Shown here: positions 45,104 through 54,291 of the stretch, piece by piece
How the letters are laid out: every line of letters starts with the position of its first letter
Position numbering within the stretch: the first letter of the stretch is position 1
Program-made: the position numbers and the translations under genes
Assembly: GCF_016908525.1 (NCBI RefSeq)
Contig: NZ_JAFBEB010000006.1
Coordinates: forward strand, 62,001-126,000
Length of the DNA stretch: 64,000 nt
Reading direction: 5' to 3'
Origin: Brevibacillus fulvus
Lineage (GTDB): Bacteria; Bacillota; Bacilli; Brevibacillales; Brevibacillaceae
The notes under the pieces: model-generated
Seen by the model: only the letters and a program-made list of their open reading frames with translations
What the model was told of the DNA's origin: nothing
The model's database searches: none

Positions 45104-45514
45104 TTAATGAAAGAAACGGGACAGTTCCGCGCGAATCAGCGCATTATCGCCGGTACGGGAGACACCCGTGTTGACAACTTGCTGTTTTAACAGTTGGTGC
45201 AATTCCTTGTCAGTCAATTCCTTCCGTTTTTGTTCCGATGTGGCTGTGATCTCCGTTTTGACCGGCTCCGATTGTTCAAGGCTCATCACCTGCTTAATCC
45301 CGGCAATATTCAAACCTTTTTCAATCAAGGCCTTGATTTCCAACAAACGGTCCACATCATTAAAGGAAAAAAGGCGCTGTTTTCCCTCTGTACGGGCAGG
45401 GAAAATCAGTTCATGCTGTTCATAATAACGGATTTGTCGAGCGGTTAATTCTGTCAATTTCATGACTATACCAATGGGAAAGAGGGCCATATTCCTGCGG
45501 ATATCATCACTCAT
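45104..45514 (-). CDS. glnR: Nitrogen regulator GlnR (MerR family)
   Basis: A 136-residue MerR-type regulator. The HTH is in MKLTELTARQIRYYEQHELI with FSFNDVDRLLEIKALIEKGLNIAGIKQVM. The C-terminus (SRTGDNALIRAELSRFFH) matches the GlnR tail that senses feedback-inhibited glutamine synthetase. It represses glnRA under nitrogen excess. ATG 45514 follows GGGAGGG; an upstream in-frame start is disfavoured. Confidence 0.95.
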   Translation of the reverse strand: MSDDIRRNMALFPIGIVMKLTELTARQIRYYEQHELIFPARTEGKQRLFSFNDVDRLLEIKALIEKGLNIAGIKQVMSLEQSEPVKTEITATSEQKRKELTDKELHQLLKQQVVNTGVSRTGDNALIRAELSRFFH

Positions 45515-45551
45515 ACTTTCAGTCCCTCCCTTTCGAGTATTTCTTATCATC

Positions 45552-45581
45552 ATCTTAACGAAAACGCTATCAATCTGTCAA
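45552..45581 (-). promoter_or_regulatory. glnRA promoter
   Basis: On the minus strand there is TTGACA, 18 nt, then TAAGAT. Confidence 0.75.
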
Positions 45582-45585
45582 TGCA

Positions 45586-45602
45586 TGTGAGAAAAGGTTA
45601 CG
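45586..45602. promoter_or_regulatory. GlnR box upstream of glnRA
   Basis: TGTGA-N7-TTACG matches TGTNA-N7-TNACA except the last base and lies 5 nt upstream of the -35, as in other Bacillales glnRA promoters. Confidence 0.65.
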
Positions 45603-45637
45603 TTTTAAATTTTCTGTTTGTCATGAAAGGGCAAGAA

Positions 45638-45669
45638 TGCCTGTCCGCATGTTTGCATACGAACAGGCA
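45638..45669 (-). terminator. Probable terminator of ynbB
   Basis: TGCCTGT pairs with ACAGGCA, with further inner pairing, followed on the minus strand by a modest T-rich tract (TTCTTGCCCTTT). Confidence 0.5.
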
Positions 45670-45711
45670 CCCATTGTCTTGTTTTATGTCAATTCCGCAC
45701 GGTTCCATCCG

Positions 45712-46992
45712 TTAGTTGCTCTCCGGCAAGTCTAACAAGCCTTTTGCCAACAGCCCATCCAAAGCTGTCAGGATTCCTACTTTGACATGCGAGTATGTTA
45801 GACCGCCTTGCACAAAACCAAGGTAAGGCGGGCGAATCGGCCCGTCAGCTGAAAACTCGATGCTTGCTCCCTGAATAAACGTTCCCGCAGCCATGATTAC
45901 CGGGTCGGCATAGCCGGGCATTTCACTCGGATAAGGAGTGACGTGAGAGTCAACCGGGGCTGCTTTTTGTATCCCCTGACAAAAAGCGATCAAACGTTCA
46001 GCGGAACCAAACTCAATGGATTGGATCAAATCGGTTCTCGGCTCATGCCAAAGCGGATTGGTGCGAAACCCAAGCCGCTCCAGCAGGGCGGAAGAAAAGA
46101 CCGCTCCCTTTAATGCTTCGCCCACGACGTGGGGAGCCAAAAAGAATCCTTGATACATCTCCAGCAAAGAGTAAAGCGACGCTCCCCCCTCTGCACCGAT
46201 GCCGGGCGCGGCCATGCGATAAGCGGCGAGTTGAACCAAATCTTTTTTCCCGACGACGTAGCCGCCTGTCTTGACTATGCCGCCTCCGGGATTTTTGATT
46301 AACGAGCCGGCCATGATGTCTGCCCCTACTTGCAATGGTTCCAGCTCTTCCGTAAACTCACCGTAACAGTTGTCGACAAAGACCAGCAGTTCCGGATTGA
46401 TTTCCTTGACGAAGGCTACCATCTCTTTGATCTTGGCGATCGTAAAAGATGGGCGATCGGCATAACCGCGCGAACGCTGAATGCCGATCACTTTTGTCTT
46501 GGGCGTGATGGCAGCGGCCACAGCGGCAAAGTCAACCTCTCCCTGCGGTGTCAGCGGAATCGCTTGATAACCGATCCCGTAATCCCGCAAAGATCCTTGT
46601 CCTTGCCCGCGAACGCCGATGACCTCTTCCAACGTATCATACGGTTTGCCCGTCATATAAATCAGCTCGTCGCCAGGACGCAGCAACCCAAACAAACAGA
46701 TGGCGATTGCGTGTGTCCCGGAAATGATTTGCGGTCTGACCAGCGCCGCCTCCCCGCCGAACACATCGGCATAAATGGCTTCCAACGTGTCGCGCCCGGT
46801 ATCATCGTACCCGTAACCGGTTGAAGGCGTAAAATGAAATTCGTTGACCTCATGTTTTTGGAACGAACGAAGCACCTTTAACTGATTAAAATCGACCAGC
46901 GCGGCAATCTCCTGATGCCGTTGGGCGATTTGCGCTTCCACTTCGGCCACGATCGGCTGAAGCTGTGCCCCGTGTGTAAATAATTGAAACAT
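45712..46992 (-). CDS. ynbB: Methionine gamma-lyase family PLP enzyme (YnbB-like)
   Basis: A 426-residue fold-type I PLP protein. FHFTPSTGYGYDDTGRDTLEAIYADVFG and QIISGTHAIAICLFGLLRPGDEL form the N-terminal cofactor region. The PLP lysine is in AGSLIKNPGGGIVKTGGYVVG, and the aspartate in VFVDNCYGEF. The family is annotated as methionine gamma-lyase-like or aluminium resistance protein, and its true substrate is uncertain. It lies six bases after hflX on the same strand, as in B. subtilis. Confidence 0.9.
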   Translation of the reverse strand: MFQLFTHGAQLQPIVAEVEAQIAQRHQEIAALVDFNQLKVLRSFQKHEVNEFHFTPSTGYGYDDTGRDTLEAIYADVFGGEAALVRPQIISGTHAIAICLFGLLRPGDELIYMTGKPYDTLEEVIGVRGQGQGSLRDYGIGYQAIPLTPQGEVDFAAVAAAITPKTKVIGIQRSRGYADRPSFTIAKIKEMVAFVKEINPELLVFVDNCYGEFTEELEPLQVGADIMAGSLIKNPGGGIVKTGGYVVGKKDLVQLAAYRMAAPGIGAEGGASLYSLLEMYQGFFLAPHVVGEALKGAVFSSALLERLGFRTNPLWHEPRTDLIQSIEFGSAERLIAFCQGIQKAAPVDSHVTPYPSEMPGYADPVIMAAGTFIQGASIEFSADGPIRPPYLGFVQGGLTYSHVKVGILTALDGLLAKGLLDLPESN

Positions 46993-46998
46993 GCTTGC

Positions 46999-48294
46999 TT
47001 ACCAACTTTCTTCTGTGATCTCAGGTTTGTTCTCCAAAAATGGATAGATACGTCCATAAATCGGGTGTTCGCGGTTGACTCGCACTTTGACCAGATAGGC
47101 GGATTCCGGTTCCAAATATTCCTGTTCAAAATCGATCGCATCGCGGTAGAGCATGGACAAAATATCGCCTCGCTCGACGGGAACCTTCAACGTCATCTGA
47201 TTAAAGGAAGCGGAAACGATGCTCTCGATCCTTTGCAGCAACCGGTTCAAATCCTCATCTTGCATGGCGGAGATGACGATCGATTCGTCCATGCGCGGAA
47301 TATAGGCGGAAGGATGCAGCAAATCCGCCTTGTTAAACACGACAAGCTGCGGGAGCTCTTCCGCTTTCAAATCCCGCAACACTTTCTGCACGACTTCCAT
47401 ATGGATTTCCCAATCCGGATGGTGCAAATCTACCACATGCAAGATCAAATCGGCCTCCTTAACCCCTTCCAAAGTGGAACGAAAGGCGGCGACCAGCGAA
47501 GTGGGCAAATCCTGAATAAAACCGACCGTATCGGTTAACAGCACTTCCATCCCGTTCGGCAGGCGAAGCTGCCGGGTTGTCGGATCAAGCGTGGCAAACA
47601 GCTTATCTTCCTGAAGAGTGTCCGCAGCAGTGAGACGGTTAAGCAGTGTGGACTTGCCTGCATTCGTATAACCGACAAGCGCAATTTGAAACACTTGATT
47701 CTTTTTGCGCCGTTCGCGGTGCAGCTGCCGGGTGCGCACAATATCCTGAAGCTGCTGCTTCAGCTCGCTAATTCTCCGGCGGATATGCCGCCGATCGCTT
47801 TCCAGCTTGGTTTCACCCGGGCCGCGTGTTCCGATCCCGCCGCCCAAACGGGAGAGCTGTTTGCCTTGCCCCGCCAATCGGGGCAGCAAATAATTGTACT
47901 GGGCCAGCTCCACTTGTATTTTCCCTTCACGGGATTGGGCCCGACTGGCGAATATATCCAAGATCAACTGGGTCCGGTCGATGATTTTGCAATCGAACAG
48001 CGTATCCAGATTGCGGTTTTGACTGGGGGAAAGCTCATCGTTGAAGATGATCAGATCTACATCCAGCTCAACAGCGCGATGAGCAATCTCTTCGATCTTC
48101 CCTGTGCCCAAATACCAGGCGGCATCGACACGCTCACGATTTTGCGTGTATACCTCGACGACTTCCACTCCCGCGGTTCGTGCCAACTCGTGCAATTCTT
48201 CCATGGACAGCCGAACGCGTTCTTCATCGCGATAATCAAGGATGCAGCCGACGAGAATCGCCCGCTCGCGCCCTTTGTTTATTTCATGTGTCAT
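46999..48294 (-). CDS. hflX: Ribosome-associated GTPase HflX
   Basis: 431 residues. The N-terminal HflX domain (VGCILDYRDEERVRLSMEEL to LIIFNDELSPSQNRNL) binds the ribosome. A coiled-coil linker holds GIGTRGPGETKLESDRR. The G domain has G1 GYTNAGKST, G3 DTVGF, G4 NKAD and G5 ISA. HflX splits stalled 70S ribosomes after stress. ATG 48294 follows AGGGAAG; an in-frame start 99 nt upstream lacks a site. It is probably co-transcribed with ynbB. Confidence 0.95.
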   Translation of the reverse strand: MTHEINKGRERAILVGCILDYRDEERVRLSMEELHELARTAGVEVVEVYTQNRERVDAAWYLGTGKIEEIAHRAVELDVDLIIFNDELSPSQNRNLDTLFDCKIIDRTQLILDIFASRAQSREGKIQVELAQYNYLLPRLAGQGKQLSRLGGGIGTRGPGETKLESDRRHIRRRISELKQQLQDIVRTRQLHRERRKKNQVFQIALVGYTNAGKSTLLNRLTAADTLQEDKLFATLDPTTRQLRLPNGMEVLLTDTVGFIQDLPTSLVAAFRSTLEGVKEADLILHVVDLHHPDWEIHMEVVQKVLRDLKAEELPQLVVFNKADLLHPSAYIPRMDESIVISAMQDEDLNRLLQRIESIVSASFNQMTLKVPVERGDILSMLYRDAIDFEQEYLEPESAYLVKVRVNREHPIYGRIYPFLENKPEITEESW

Positions 48295-48324
48295 TGATTC
48301 ACTTCCCTTCTTCCCTATCTTATC

Positions 48325-48356
48325 ACAAAACTGCCGGCAAATGATGGGCTGCCGGC
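48325..48356 (-). terminator. Probable terminator of spoVK
   Basis: GCCGGCA pairs with TGCCGGC around a 10-nt loop, then AGTTTTG. The U run is short. Confidence 0.5.
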
Positions 48357-48367
48357 CGCTTGCACTT

Positions 48368-49345
48368 TTATTCTCCTGTCTGTTTGCTTTCAAACAAAAA
48401 GGAAAAGTCTTCTTCCTTTAGGGTCAGCAAGTCGCCTAACTTGGGGCTTTCCATTTTCAGCAATCGGACCGCCTGCAAGCGGATCGCTTTTTCAATGATA
48501 TTTCGGATATAACGGGCGTTGCTGAAATTGTCATAAAACGGATCATGCAGCAACGCAAACAGTTTCCGCCTGATTTTTTCCAACGCTTCCGGGGCCAGTT
48601 CATACTCTTTGCTTTTGGCCATAATCTTGGCGATTTCCAACAGTTGCTCCACGTCGTAATTTTGAAACTGGATTTGGATGGGGAACCGGGAAGGCAGACC
48701 GGGGTTCAAATCGAGAAATTGCTCCATTTCGTCATTGTATCCGGCGATAATACAGATAAAATCATTCCCGGAATCTTCCAGTGCTTTTGTCAAACAATCG
48801 ATTGCTTCCTTGCCAAAATCTTTTTCTCCGCCGCGAGCCAACGAATATGCTTCATCGATGAATAAGACGCCACCCATCGCTTTTTTGATCAAATCGCGGG
48901 TTTTTTGAGCGGTATGCCCGATAAATTCCCCGACCAGATCGGCTCGCTCCACTTCGATCAAATGCCCTTTTGTCAGTATGCCCACTTCTTTGAAGATCCT
49001 GCCGACGATACGGGCAACCGTTGTCTTGCCCGTTCCCGGATTGCCTTTGAACACCATATGCAAGACTTGTTTTTCCGTTTTCAATTGATGCTTTTCCCGC
49101 TGTTTGTTCACGCGCAACAAAGCGAATATTTCATAAATTGTTTTTTTGGCTTCCTGCAAGCCCACCAGTTCTTCCAGTTCTTCAAACAAGGCGGCCAAAT
49201 TCGCATCAGCTGTCGCCTTCACCATGTCTGCCAATGAAGTGGGTTGCTTGACGCTGATCGGACGGTTGAAGATCACTTGAATACGATTTGAAGCCTGTGA
49301 CGTATCCCCTGTCTCCTGCATTTTTGGGTTTCCCGTTTGCTTCAT
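48368..49345 (-). CDS. spoVK: Stage V sporulation protein K, AAA ATPase
   Basis: 325 residues in the AAA CbxX/CfqX group. ELVGLQEAKKTIYEIFALL precedes Walker A KGNPGTGKTTVARIVG; then come LIEVERADLVGEFIGHTAQKTRDLI, Walker B GVLFIDEAYSLARGGEKDFG, and sensor and arginine-finger region NPGLPSRFPIQIQF. Needed for spore maturation in B. subtilis. The start is ambiguous: ATG 49345 is 12 nt from GGAGG, ATG 49354 only 3 nt. Its place between hfq and hflX is conserved. Confidence 0.92.
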   Translation of the reverse strand: MKQTGNPKMQETGDTSQASNRIQVIFNRPISVKQPTSLADMVKATADANLAALFEELEELVGLQEAKKTIYEIFALLRVNKQREKHQLKTEKQVLHMVFKGNPGTGKTTVARIVGRIFKEVGILTKGHLIEVERADLVGEFIGHTAQKTRDLIKKAMGGVLFIDEAYSLARGGEKDFGKEAIDCLTKALEDSGNDFICIIAGYNDEMEQFLDLNPGLPSRFPIQIQFQNYDVEQLLEIAKIMAKSKEYELAPEALEKIRRKLFALLHDPFYDNFSNARYIRNIIEKAIRLQAVRLLKMESPKLGDLLTLKEEDFSFLFESKQTGE

Positions 49346-49445
49346 CCTGCTCATCCACCTCCACCATCTTATCAAAGTATACTCAGTTGCCATGAAAACC
49401 TGCTCTTTTTCCTTGGGCAAAATCTCCACAACAGCTGAGGCGGGC

Positions 49446-49486
49446 ATAAAAAGGAAGGAAGCCAACGGAGTATTTTCGGCTTCCTT
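49446..49486 (-). terminator. Terminator-like hairpin upstream of spoVK
   Basis: On the minus strand AAGGAAGCC pairs perfectly with GGCTTCCTT around a 14-nt loop, followed by CCTTTTT. It lies about 100 nt before spoVK and after the hfq terminator, so it bounds a short unit of unknown content. Confidence 0.65.
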
Positions 49487-49610
49487 ACACCATATGTCGG
49501 GTGGACGAAGGATACAACTGGACAGGCTTACGTTTACATACGAATCAGGAGCCGCTTACTCAATACCCAAATCAGCAGCCCCCGCAAAGCTATGATTTCC
49601 TCTCCTAAAT

Positions 49611-49639
49611 GAAAAAGCCCGGATTCAATCATCCCGGCT
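49611..49639 (-). terminator. Terminator of hfq
   Basis: AGCCGGGAT pairs with ATCCGGGCT (one mismatch), followed by five T on the minus strand. Confidence 0.75.
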
Positions 49640-49650
49640 TCGTCGTGTGC

Positions 49651-49890
49651 TTATTGTTGGCTATTCTCTGCTGGCATCAGAGAAACAGGCCGCTGCGGGG
49701 TAAACGTAGAGATGGCGTGTTTATACACAAGCTGTTGTTTTCCCTCGCTGTCTATGACAATTGTGAAGTTATCAAACGCTTTGATAAACCCCCTCAACTG
49801 AAAACCATTCACCAGATAGATGGTAACGGCAATATTTTCTTTCCGCAAGTGGTTCAAAAATGTATCCTGGATGTTGATCGTCTGTTTCAT
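49651..49890 (-). CDS. hfq: RNA chaperone Hfq
   Basis: A 79-residue Sm-fold protein. Sm1 is [24 protein letters not shown] followed by [17 protein letters not shown]; Sm2 is [12 protein letters not shown] with the typical YKHA. It forms a hexamer that helps small RNAs pair with mRNAs. ATG 49890 follows AGGGGGTA. The miaA-hfq order is conserved across bacteria; the gap here is 30 nt. Confidence 0.96.
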   Translation of the reverse strand: MKQTINIQDTFLNHLRKENIAVTIYLVNGFQLRGFIKAFDNFTIVIDSEGKQQLVYKHAISTFTPQRPVSLMPAENSQQ

Positions 49891-49919
49891 GAACAATACC
49901 CCCTAAAAGGACTTGTAAG

Positions 49920-50873
49920 TTATATATTCGCTATTTGGCGAAACTTTCCTGCCACTCTGGTTGCAATTGTTTCAAACACTTCTGCACGGTTGGCTTTTTC
50001 GCTCAAATCGTACCACTCGATTTCCGGCATTCGCCGAAACCAGGACAGTTGCCGTTTGGCAAAGTGACGCGTGCGCTGTTTAATGTCATTTATCGCTTTT
50101 TCCAAAGAGACTTCCCCGTACAAATACGGAACGAGCTCCTTGTAGCCCAACCCTTGCATGGAGATGAGCGAAGGGCTGTACCCTTTATCCAGCAGCTGTC
50201 TCACTTCTTCCACCAAACCTTGCTCCACCATTTTATCGACCCGCTGATTGATCCGCTCATAAAGCAAAGCTCTGTCCATGGTCAGGCCGATCATCAGCAA
50301 ATCGTATGGGGAATGTTTGGCCCGGTGCTGGTAATCGGCCATTTTATACCCGGTCAATTCGTAGATTTCAATCGCCCGAATCACCCGTTTGACATCATTC
50401 GGATGGAGCCGATCGGCGGTGACAGGGTCAATTGCCTGCAGCCTTTGGTGAAGCGCCTCGACGCCTTCCGTCTCGGCCATTTTTTGCAACCGTTCGCGCA
50501 AGTTCGGATCGTGGGACGTTTGGGCAAACTGGAAGCTGTGTGTTACCGATTCTATGTAGAGACCTGTCCCTCCAACGATCATCGGAAGGTGTCCTCGTTG
50601 ATTGATTTCACTGATGAGCCTCGTCGCCATCGATTGAAATACGGCGACAGAATAGTCTTCATCCGGATCGATAATGTCAATTAAATGGTGTGGAACCACG
50701 GCTCGCTCTTCGGCTGTCGCTTTCGCGGTGCCGATATTCATTTCGCGGTAGACCTGCATGGAGTCGCCGGAGATAATTTCGCCTGCTGTTCGATGTGCCA
50801 GCATCAGACTCAACTCCGTTTTTCCGACAGCGGTCGGTCCCACAATCACAACCAGTTTTTCTTTCGGTTCCAT
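49920..50873 (-). CDS. miaA: tRNA dimethylallyltransferase MiaA
   Basis: A 317-residue enzyme adding a dimethylallyl group to A37 of tRNAs that read UNN codons. P-loop VGPTAVGKTELS; catalytic region ISGDSMQVYREMNIGTAKAT; HHLIDIIDPDEDYSV; VGGTGLYIESVTH; and NDVKRVIRAIEIYELTG. MiaB (59534) later thiomethylates the product. ATG 50873 follows GGAGGGGAG; it begins 1 nt after the methyltransferase gene ends. Confidence 0.96.
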   Translation of the reverse strand: MEPKEKLVVIVGPTAVGKTELSLMLAHRTAGEIISGDSMQVYREMNIGTAKATAEERAVVPHHLIDIIDPDEDYSVAVFQSMATRLISEINQRGHLPMIVGGTGLYIESVTHSFQFAQTSHDPNLRERLQKMAETEGVEALHQRLQAIDPVTADRLHPNDVKRVIRAIEIYELTGYKMADYQHRAKHSPYDLLMIGLTMDRALLYERINQRVDKMVEQGLVEEVRQLLDKGYSPSLISMQGLGYKELVPYLYGEVSLEKAINDIKQRTRHFAKRQLSWFRRMPEIEWYDLSEKANRAEVFETIATRVAGKFRQIANI

Positions 50874-50874
50874 G

Positions 50875-51660
50875 TCACTCCCCTCCAATCGGCTCCCTGT
50901 AACTGTAGATCACCTGATGGGCGCGCTTGCGGTATAGCGTAAACCCAAATTGTTTGTGCAGCTTGCCCGTCTTTCCCTCTTTCAGGACAACCCGCCTTCT
51001 TGCCACCTGAAGCGCTTCCTCAATCACTTCTGTCTGAAGGGAACGCACATTGGCATATTCGCGAATGCCCTCGATCCCTTTGGAGGCGTCGACCGTCTCT
51101 GCAAACATCGGATCGAGATAGACGACATCAAACGATTTTCGCGGCAACTGGCGCAAATAGGTCAAATGATCTTGCCGGACCACTTCAATCCGGCGCATTG
51201 CTGCGTTTAGCGCAGGAGAGTCGCTCAACCAATGGCGGAGCCCGTCTTCCACCAGCAATGCGATCAATGGCTGCGACTCAACTCCAACCACGCGGCCGCT
51301 TGTTCCTGCGGCATGCGCAAAAACGATCGCATCTGCGCCCAAACCAAGCGTGGCGTCCAGTATATGATCACCTGGTTGAATTTGGCAAACAGAGAGCATA
51401 ATATCAGTATCGCCGCGCTCCAGCCGCTTTATACGAAAAGCGGCGGTATTGGGGTGAAAAAAGAGCGGCTGTTTTCCGGATGCCTCCAATCTTGCACCCT
51501 TGCCCGTCACAACAACGACTTGCTCCGTCTGGTACATCCGCCGCAACTCGTTTAATGACCGTTCTGCTCGCTCGACCAACGGCACACCAAGCTTCTCCGC
51601 CAGTTGTCGCGCATGTGCCCGAATCTGTTCATTCACTCCCATGCTTGTGGTGACAATCAA
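50875..51660 (-). CDS. Class I SAM-dependent methyltransferase, RsmJ-like (YpiP-like)
   Basis: 261 residues. SAM motif I is ILDATLGLGADAIVFAH, followed by VVGVESQPLIALLVEDGL, then the motif IV region FDVVYLDPMFAETVD. The N-terminal 90 residues (LAEKLGVPLVERAERSLNELRR) resemble the RsmJ/YpiP group, which in E. coli methylates 16S rRNA G1516. The target here is inferred. TTG 51660 lies behind GGGGGGAAATGA. It is coupled to miaA. Confidence 0.82.
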   Translation of the reverse strand: MIVTTSMGVNEQIRAHARQLAEKLGVPLVERAERSLNELRRMYQTEQVVVVTGKGARLEASGKQPLFFHPNTAAFRIKRLERGDTDIMLSVCQIQPGDHILDATLGLGADAIVFAHAAGTSGRVVGVESQPLIALLVEDGLRHWLSDSPALNAAMRRIEVVRQDHLTYLRQLPRKSFDVVYLDPMFAETVDASKGIEGIREYANVRSLQTEVIEEALQVARRRVVLKEGKTGKLHKQFGFTLYRKRAHQVIYSYREPIGGE

Positions 51661-51812
51661 TCGTCATTTCCCCCCTGAAAAACTTGCCTGCACGCAGCTC
51701 ACCTGTCAGGCAACAAGCTTTCCATTCGGCAGACTTCAAACAATAGAAATACTTATACTATAAAATAATGGAAAAAGCAAACGACTTGCTCCTGGAAGCC
51801 ATCGATTTTTTT

Positions 51813-52211
<399 letters not shown>

Positions 52212-52233
52212 TCATACAACAAATTTTGTGCCG

Positions 52234-54258
52234 CTAATTGGTTCGCTTAAACATTTTCTCCAAGTCGTAGGTGGAAAAGTGCAAAATAATCGGTCGGCCG
52301 TGGGGACATGTAAACGGGCTGCTTGTCTCCCGCAGCGTATTTAGCAAGCTTTCCATTTCCGCAAAAGTCAAAAACCGGTTTGCTTTGATCGACGCCTTGC
52401 AAGCCATGAGGATGGCCGCTTTTTCCCGCATCAAAACCACGTCCGCCTGCTCCGCCTCGCTTGCCTCGAGGACAAATTGAATCAGCTCTTCCATTATTTC
52501 CAGTTCACTGCCTTCGGGAAACCAGTGCGGATGGGCACGGACGATAAAAGTCCGCGCGCCGAACGCCTCAATCTCCAACCCAAACGATTGCAACACGGGC
52601 AAGCGCTTTTGCAATCGTTCCGCCTCTGCTACCGTACATTCGATCGTATGGGGAAAAAGCATGATCTGACTGGCCACGCTTTGCTCCCGAAGCTTGCGCA
52701 TAAACAACTCATAAAAAATCCGCTCCTGAGCGGCGTGCTGATCGATCAGGTACATACCCGTATCGTTTTGCGCGACAATATAAGTTCCATGCACCTGTCC
52801 TACCGGAAACAGCAACGGCACGGCTTCGCGGTTCGGTTCTGTTTCCGTTGACTGCTGTTGCTCCTGCGCTCCTTCCGCTCCCTGCCGGGGCCAAGCGGCA
52901 GCTTCCGTTGGCGTTGGCGCATACGGCAGGGCGGCTTCTCGCAGGGAAGGCTGGCCGGTCCACTCTTGCCGCCTGTCGCGCTCCGCTTCTTCTTGGCCGG
53001 AAAGCGGCAATTGCTCCGGGGCGGGCCGGTCGATTATCGTTGGCGCAGCATCGAGCCACATTTTCCCGCTGGTCGCTGCTTCTGCTTCAGCGCTTGCGAG
53101 CGGCAATTCTGCCGCGGATGGTTCGCCTGGCGGCTGCAGCCACTGGCGAATGCTCGCTCCTGTTGCCGTATCGCTTGACTGACGTGCCGGTTGCCAGTCA
53201 AATTGCGGTTGCAGCACCTTTTGCGTCAAGGTTTTGCTTCTCTCAGCGCGCAGCGGCTGAACGACTGCCAGCCTCTCCCGCAGCGTCGATTGAACCGATT
53301 GCTCGATGGCGCGGCACAGCTCCTCTTCCTTGCTGAACCGCACTTCCAACTTGGCAGGATGGACATTCACATCGACCAATGTCGGGTCCATCTCGATTTG
53401 CAGCACCACGATCGGGTAACGGCCCACCGGCAGCAGTGTATGGTAACCGCGCATAATCGCATTGTGCAAGGCATAGTTGCGAATGTAACGGCCATTGACC
53501 AAGGTGGACAAATAAGAACGGTTGGCACGGGTAACCTCGGTCTTGGACAAAAAGCCGCTCCATGTATAGTCAAGGGTTTCCCCTTGAATCGGCAGCAGCA
53601 ACTTGGCCACCTGGACGCCGTAAATGGCCGCCATGACATGCAGCAACTTGCCGTCACCCGATGTTTGCAGCAATGTTTTGCCATTGTGCAGCAACGTAAA
53701 GGCAATGTGCGGATAGGTGAGCGCCAGTCGATTCACATAATCGGAAATGTGTCCGATCTCGGTCGCCAGCGACTTCATATATTTCAAACGCGCCGGTGTG
53801 TTATAAAACAGGTCGCGCACGCAAATTTCCGTCCCTTTGACGCGGGCGGCGTCTTCGATCTGTGCGATCCGGCCGCCTTCCACCTTGATTCTGGTGCCTA
53901 CCTGACCGCTAGCCAGCGAACTGACCAGCTCCACCTTTGCCACGGAAGCAATACTGGGCAAAGCTTCCCCGCGAAAGCCGAGCGTTCGCAGGTGAAACAG
54001 GTCGCGCGTTGTCTGGATTTTGCTGGTGGCATGCCGTTCAAATGCCGCCCGGCAATCGTCCCGGTCCATGCCGTGGCCATCGTCAACGACGCGAATCAAC
54101 TGCAGGCCGCCTTCCTCCACCTCAATCTCAATTCGCCGCGCGTCGGCATCTACGGCGTTTTCGATCAATTCCTTGACAACCGATGCCGGCCGTTCCACCA
54201 CTTCACCAGCGGCAATCATGTTGGTTAACTGCTCCTCCAGAATGCGGATTTTTCCCAT
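52234..54258 (-). CDS. mutL: DNA mismatch repair protein MutL
   Basis: 674 residues. The N-terminal GHKL ATPase has LTNMIAAGEVVERPASVVKEL, ENAVDADARR, DDGHGMDRDD and LGFRGEALPSIASV. A long Pro/Gln/Glu-rich linker (about 340-480) leads to a C-terminal dimerisation domain with the endonuclease motif DQHAAQERIFYE, as expected for a MutH-less Gram-positive. It lies 33 nt after mutS. Confidence 0.97.
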   Translation of the reverse strand: MGKIRILEEQLTNMIAAGEVVERPASVVKELIENAVDADARRIEIEVEEGGLQLIRVVDDGHGMDRDDCRAAFERHATSKIQTTRDLFHLRTLGFRGEALPSIASVAKVELVSSLASGQVGTRIKVEGGRIAQIEDAARVKGTEICVRDLFYNTPARLKYMKSLATEIGHISDYVNRLALTYPHIAFTLLHNGKTLLQTSGDGKLLHVMAAIYGVQVAKLLLPIQGETLDYTWSGFLSKTEVTRANRSYLSTLVNGRYIRNYALHNAIMRGYHTLLPVGRYPIVVLQIEMDPTLVDVNVHPAKLEVRFSKEEELCRAIEQSVQSTLRERLAVVQPLRAERSKTLTQKVLQPQFDWQPARQSSDTATGASIRQWLQPPGEPSAAELPLASAEAEAATSGKMWLDAAPTIIDRPAPEQLPLSGQEEAERDRRQEWTGQPSLREAALPYAPTPTEAAAWPRQGAEGAQEQQQSTETEPNREAVPLLFPVGQVHGTYIVAQNDTGMYLIDQHAAQERIFYELFMRKLREQSVASQIMLFPHTIECTVAEAERLQKRLPVLQSFGLEIEAFGARTFIVRAHPHWFPEGSELEIMEELIQFVLEASEAEQADVVLMREKAAILMACKASIKANRFLTFAEMESLLNTLRETSSPFTCPHGRPIILHFSTYDLEKMFKRTN

Positions 54259-54291
54259 TCTCCCCCTCCTCTCCTGATTTGGTGATATGGT

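Noticed and set aside
49487-49609. Tiny peptide gene between hfq and spoVK on the minus strand
   Set aside because: AGGAGAGGA is followed only by ATC/ATA codons, and the nearest TTG is too far; no plausible start codon.
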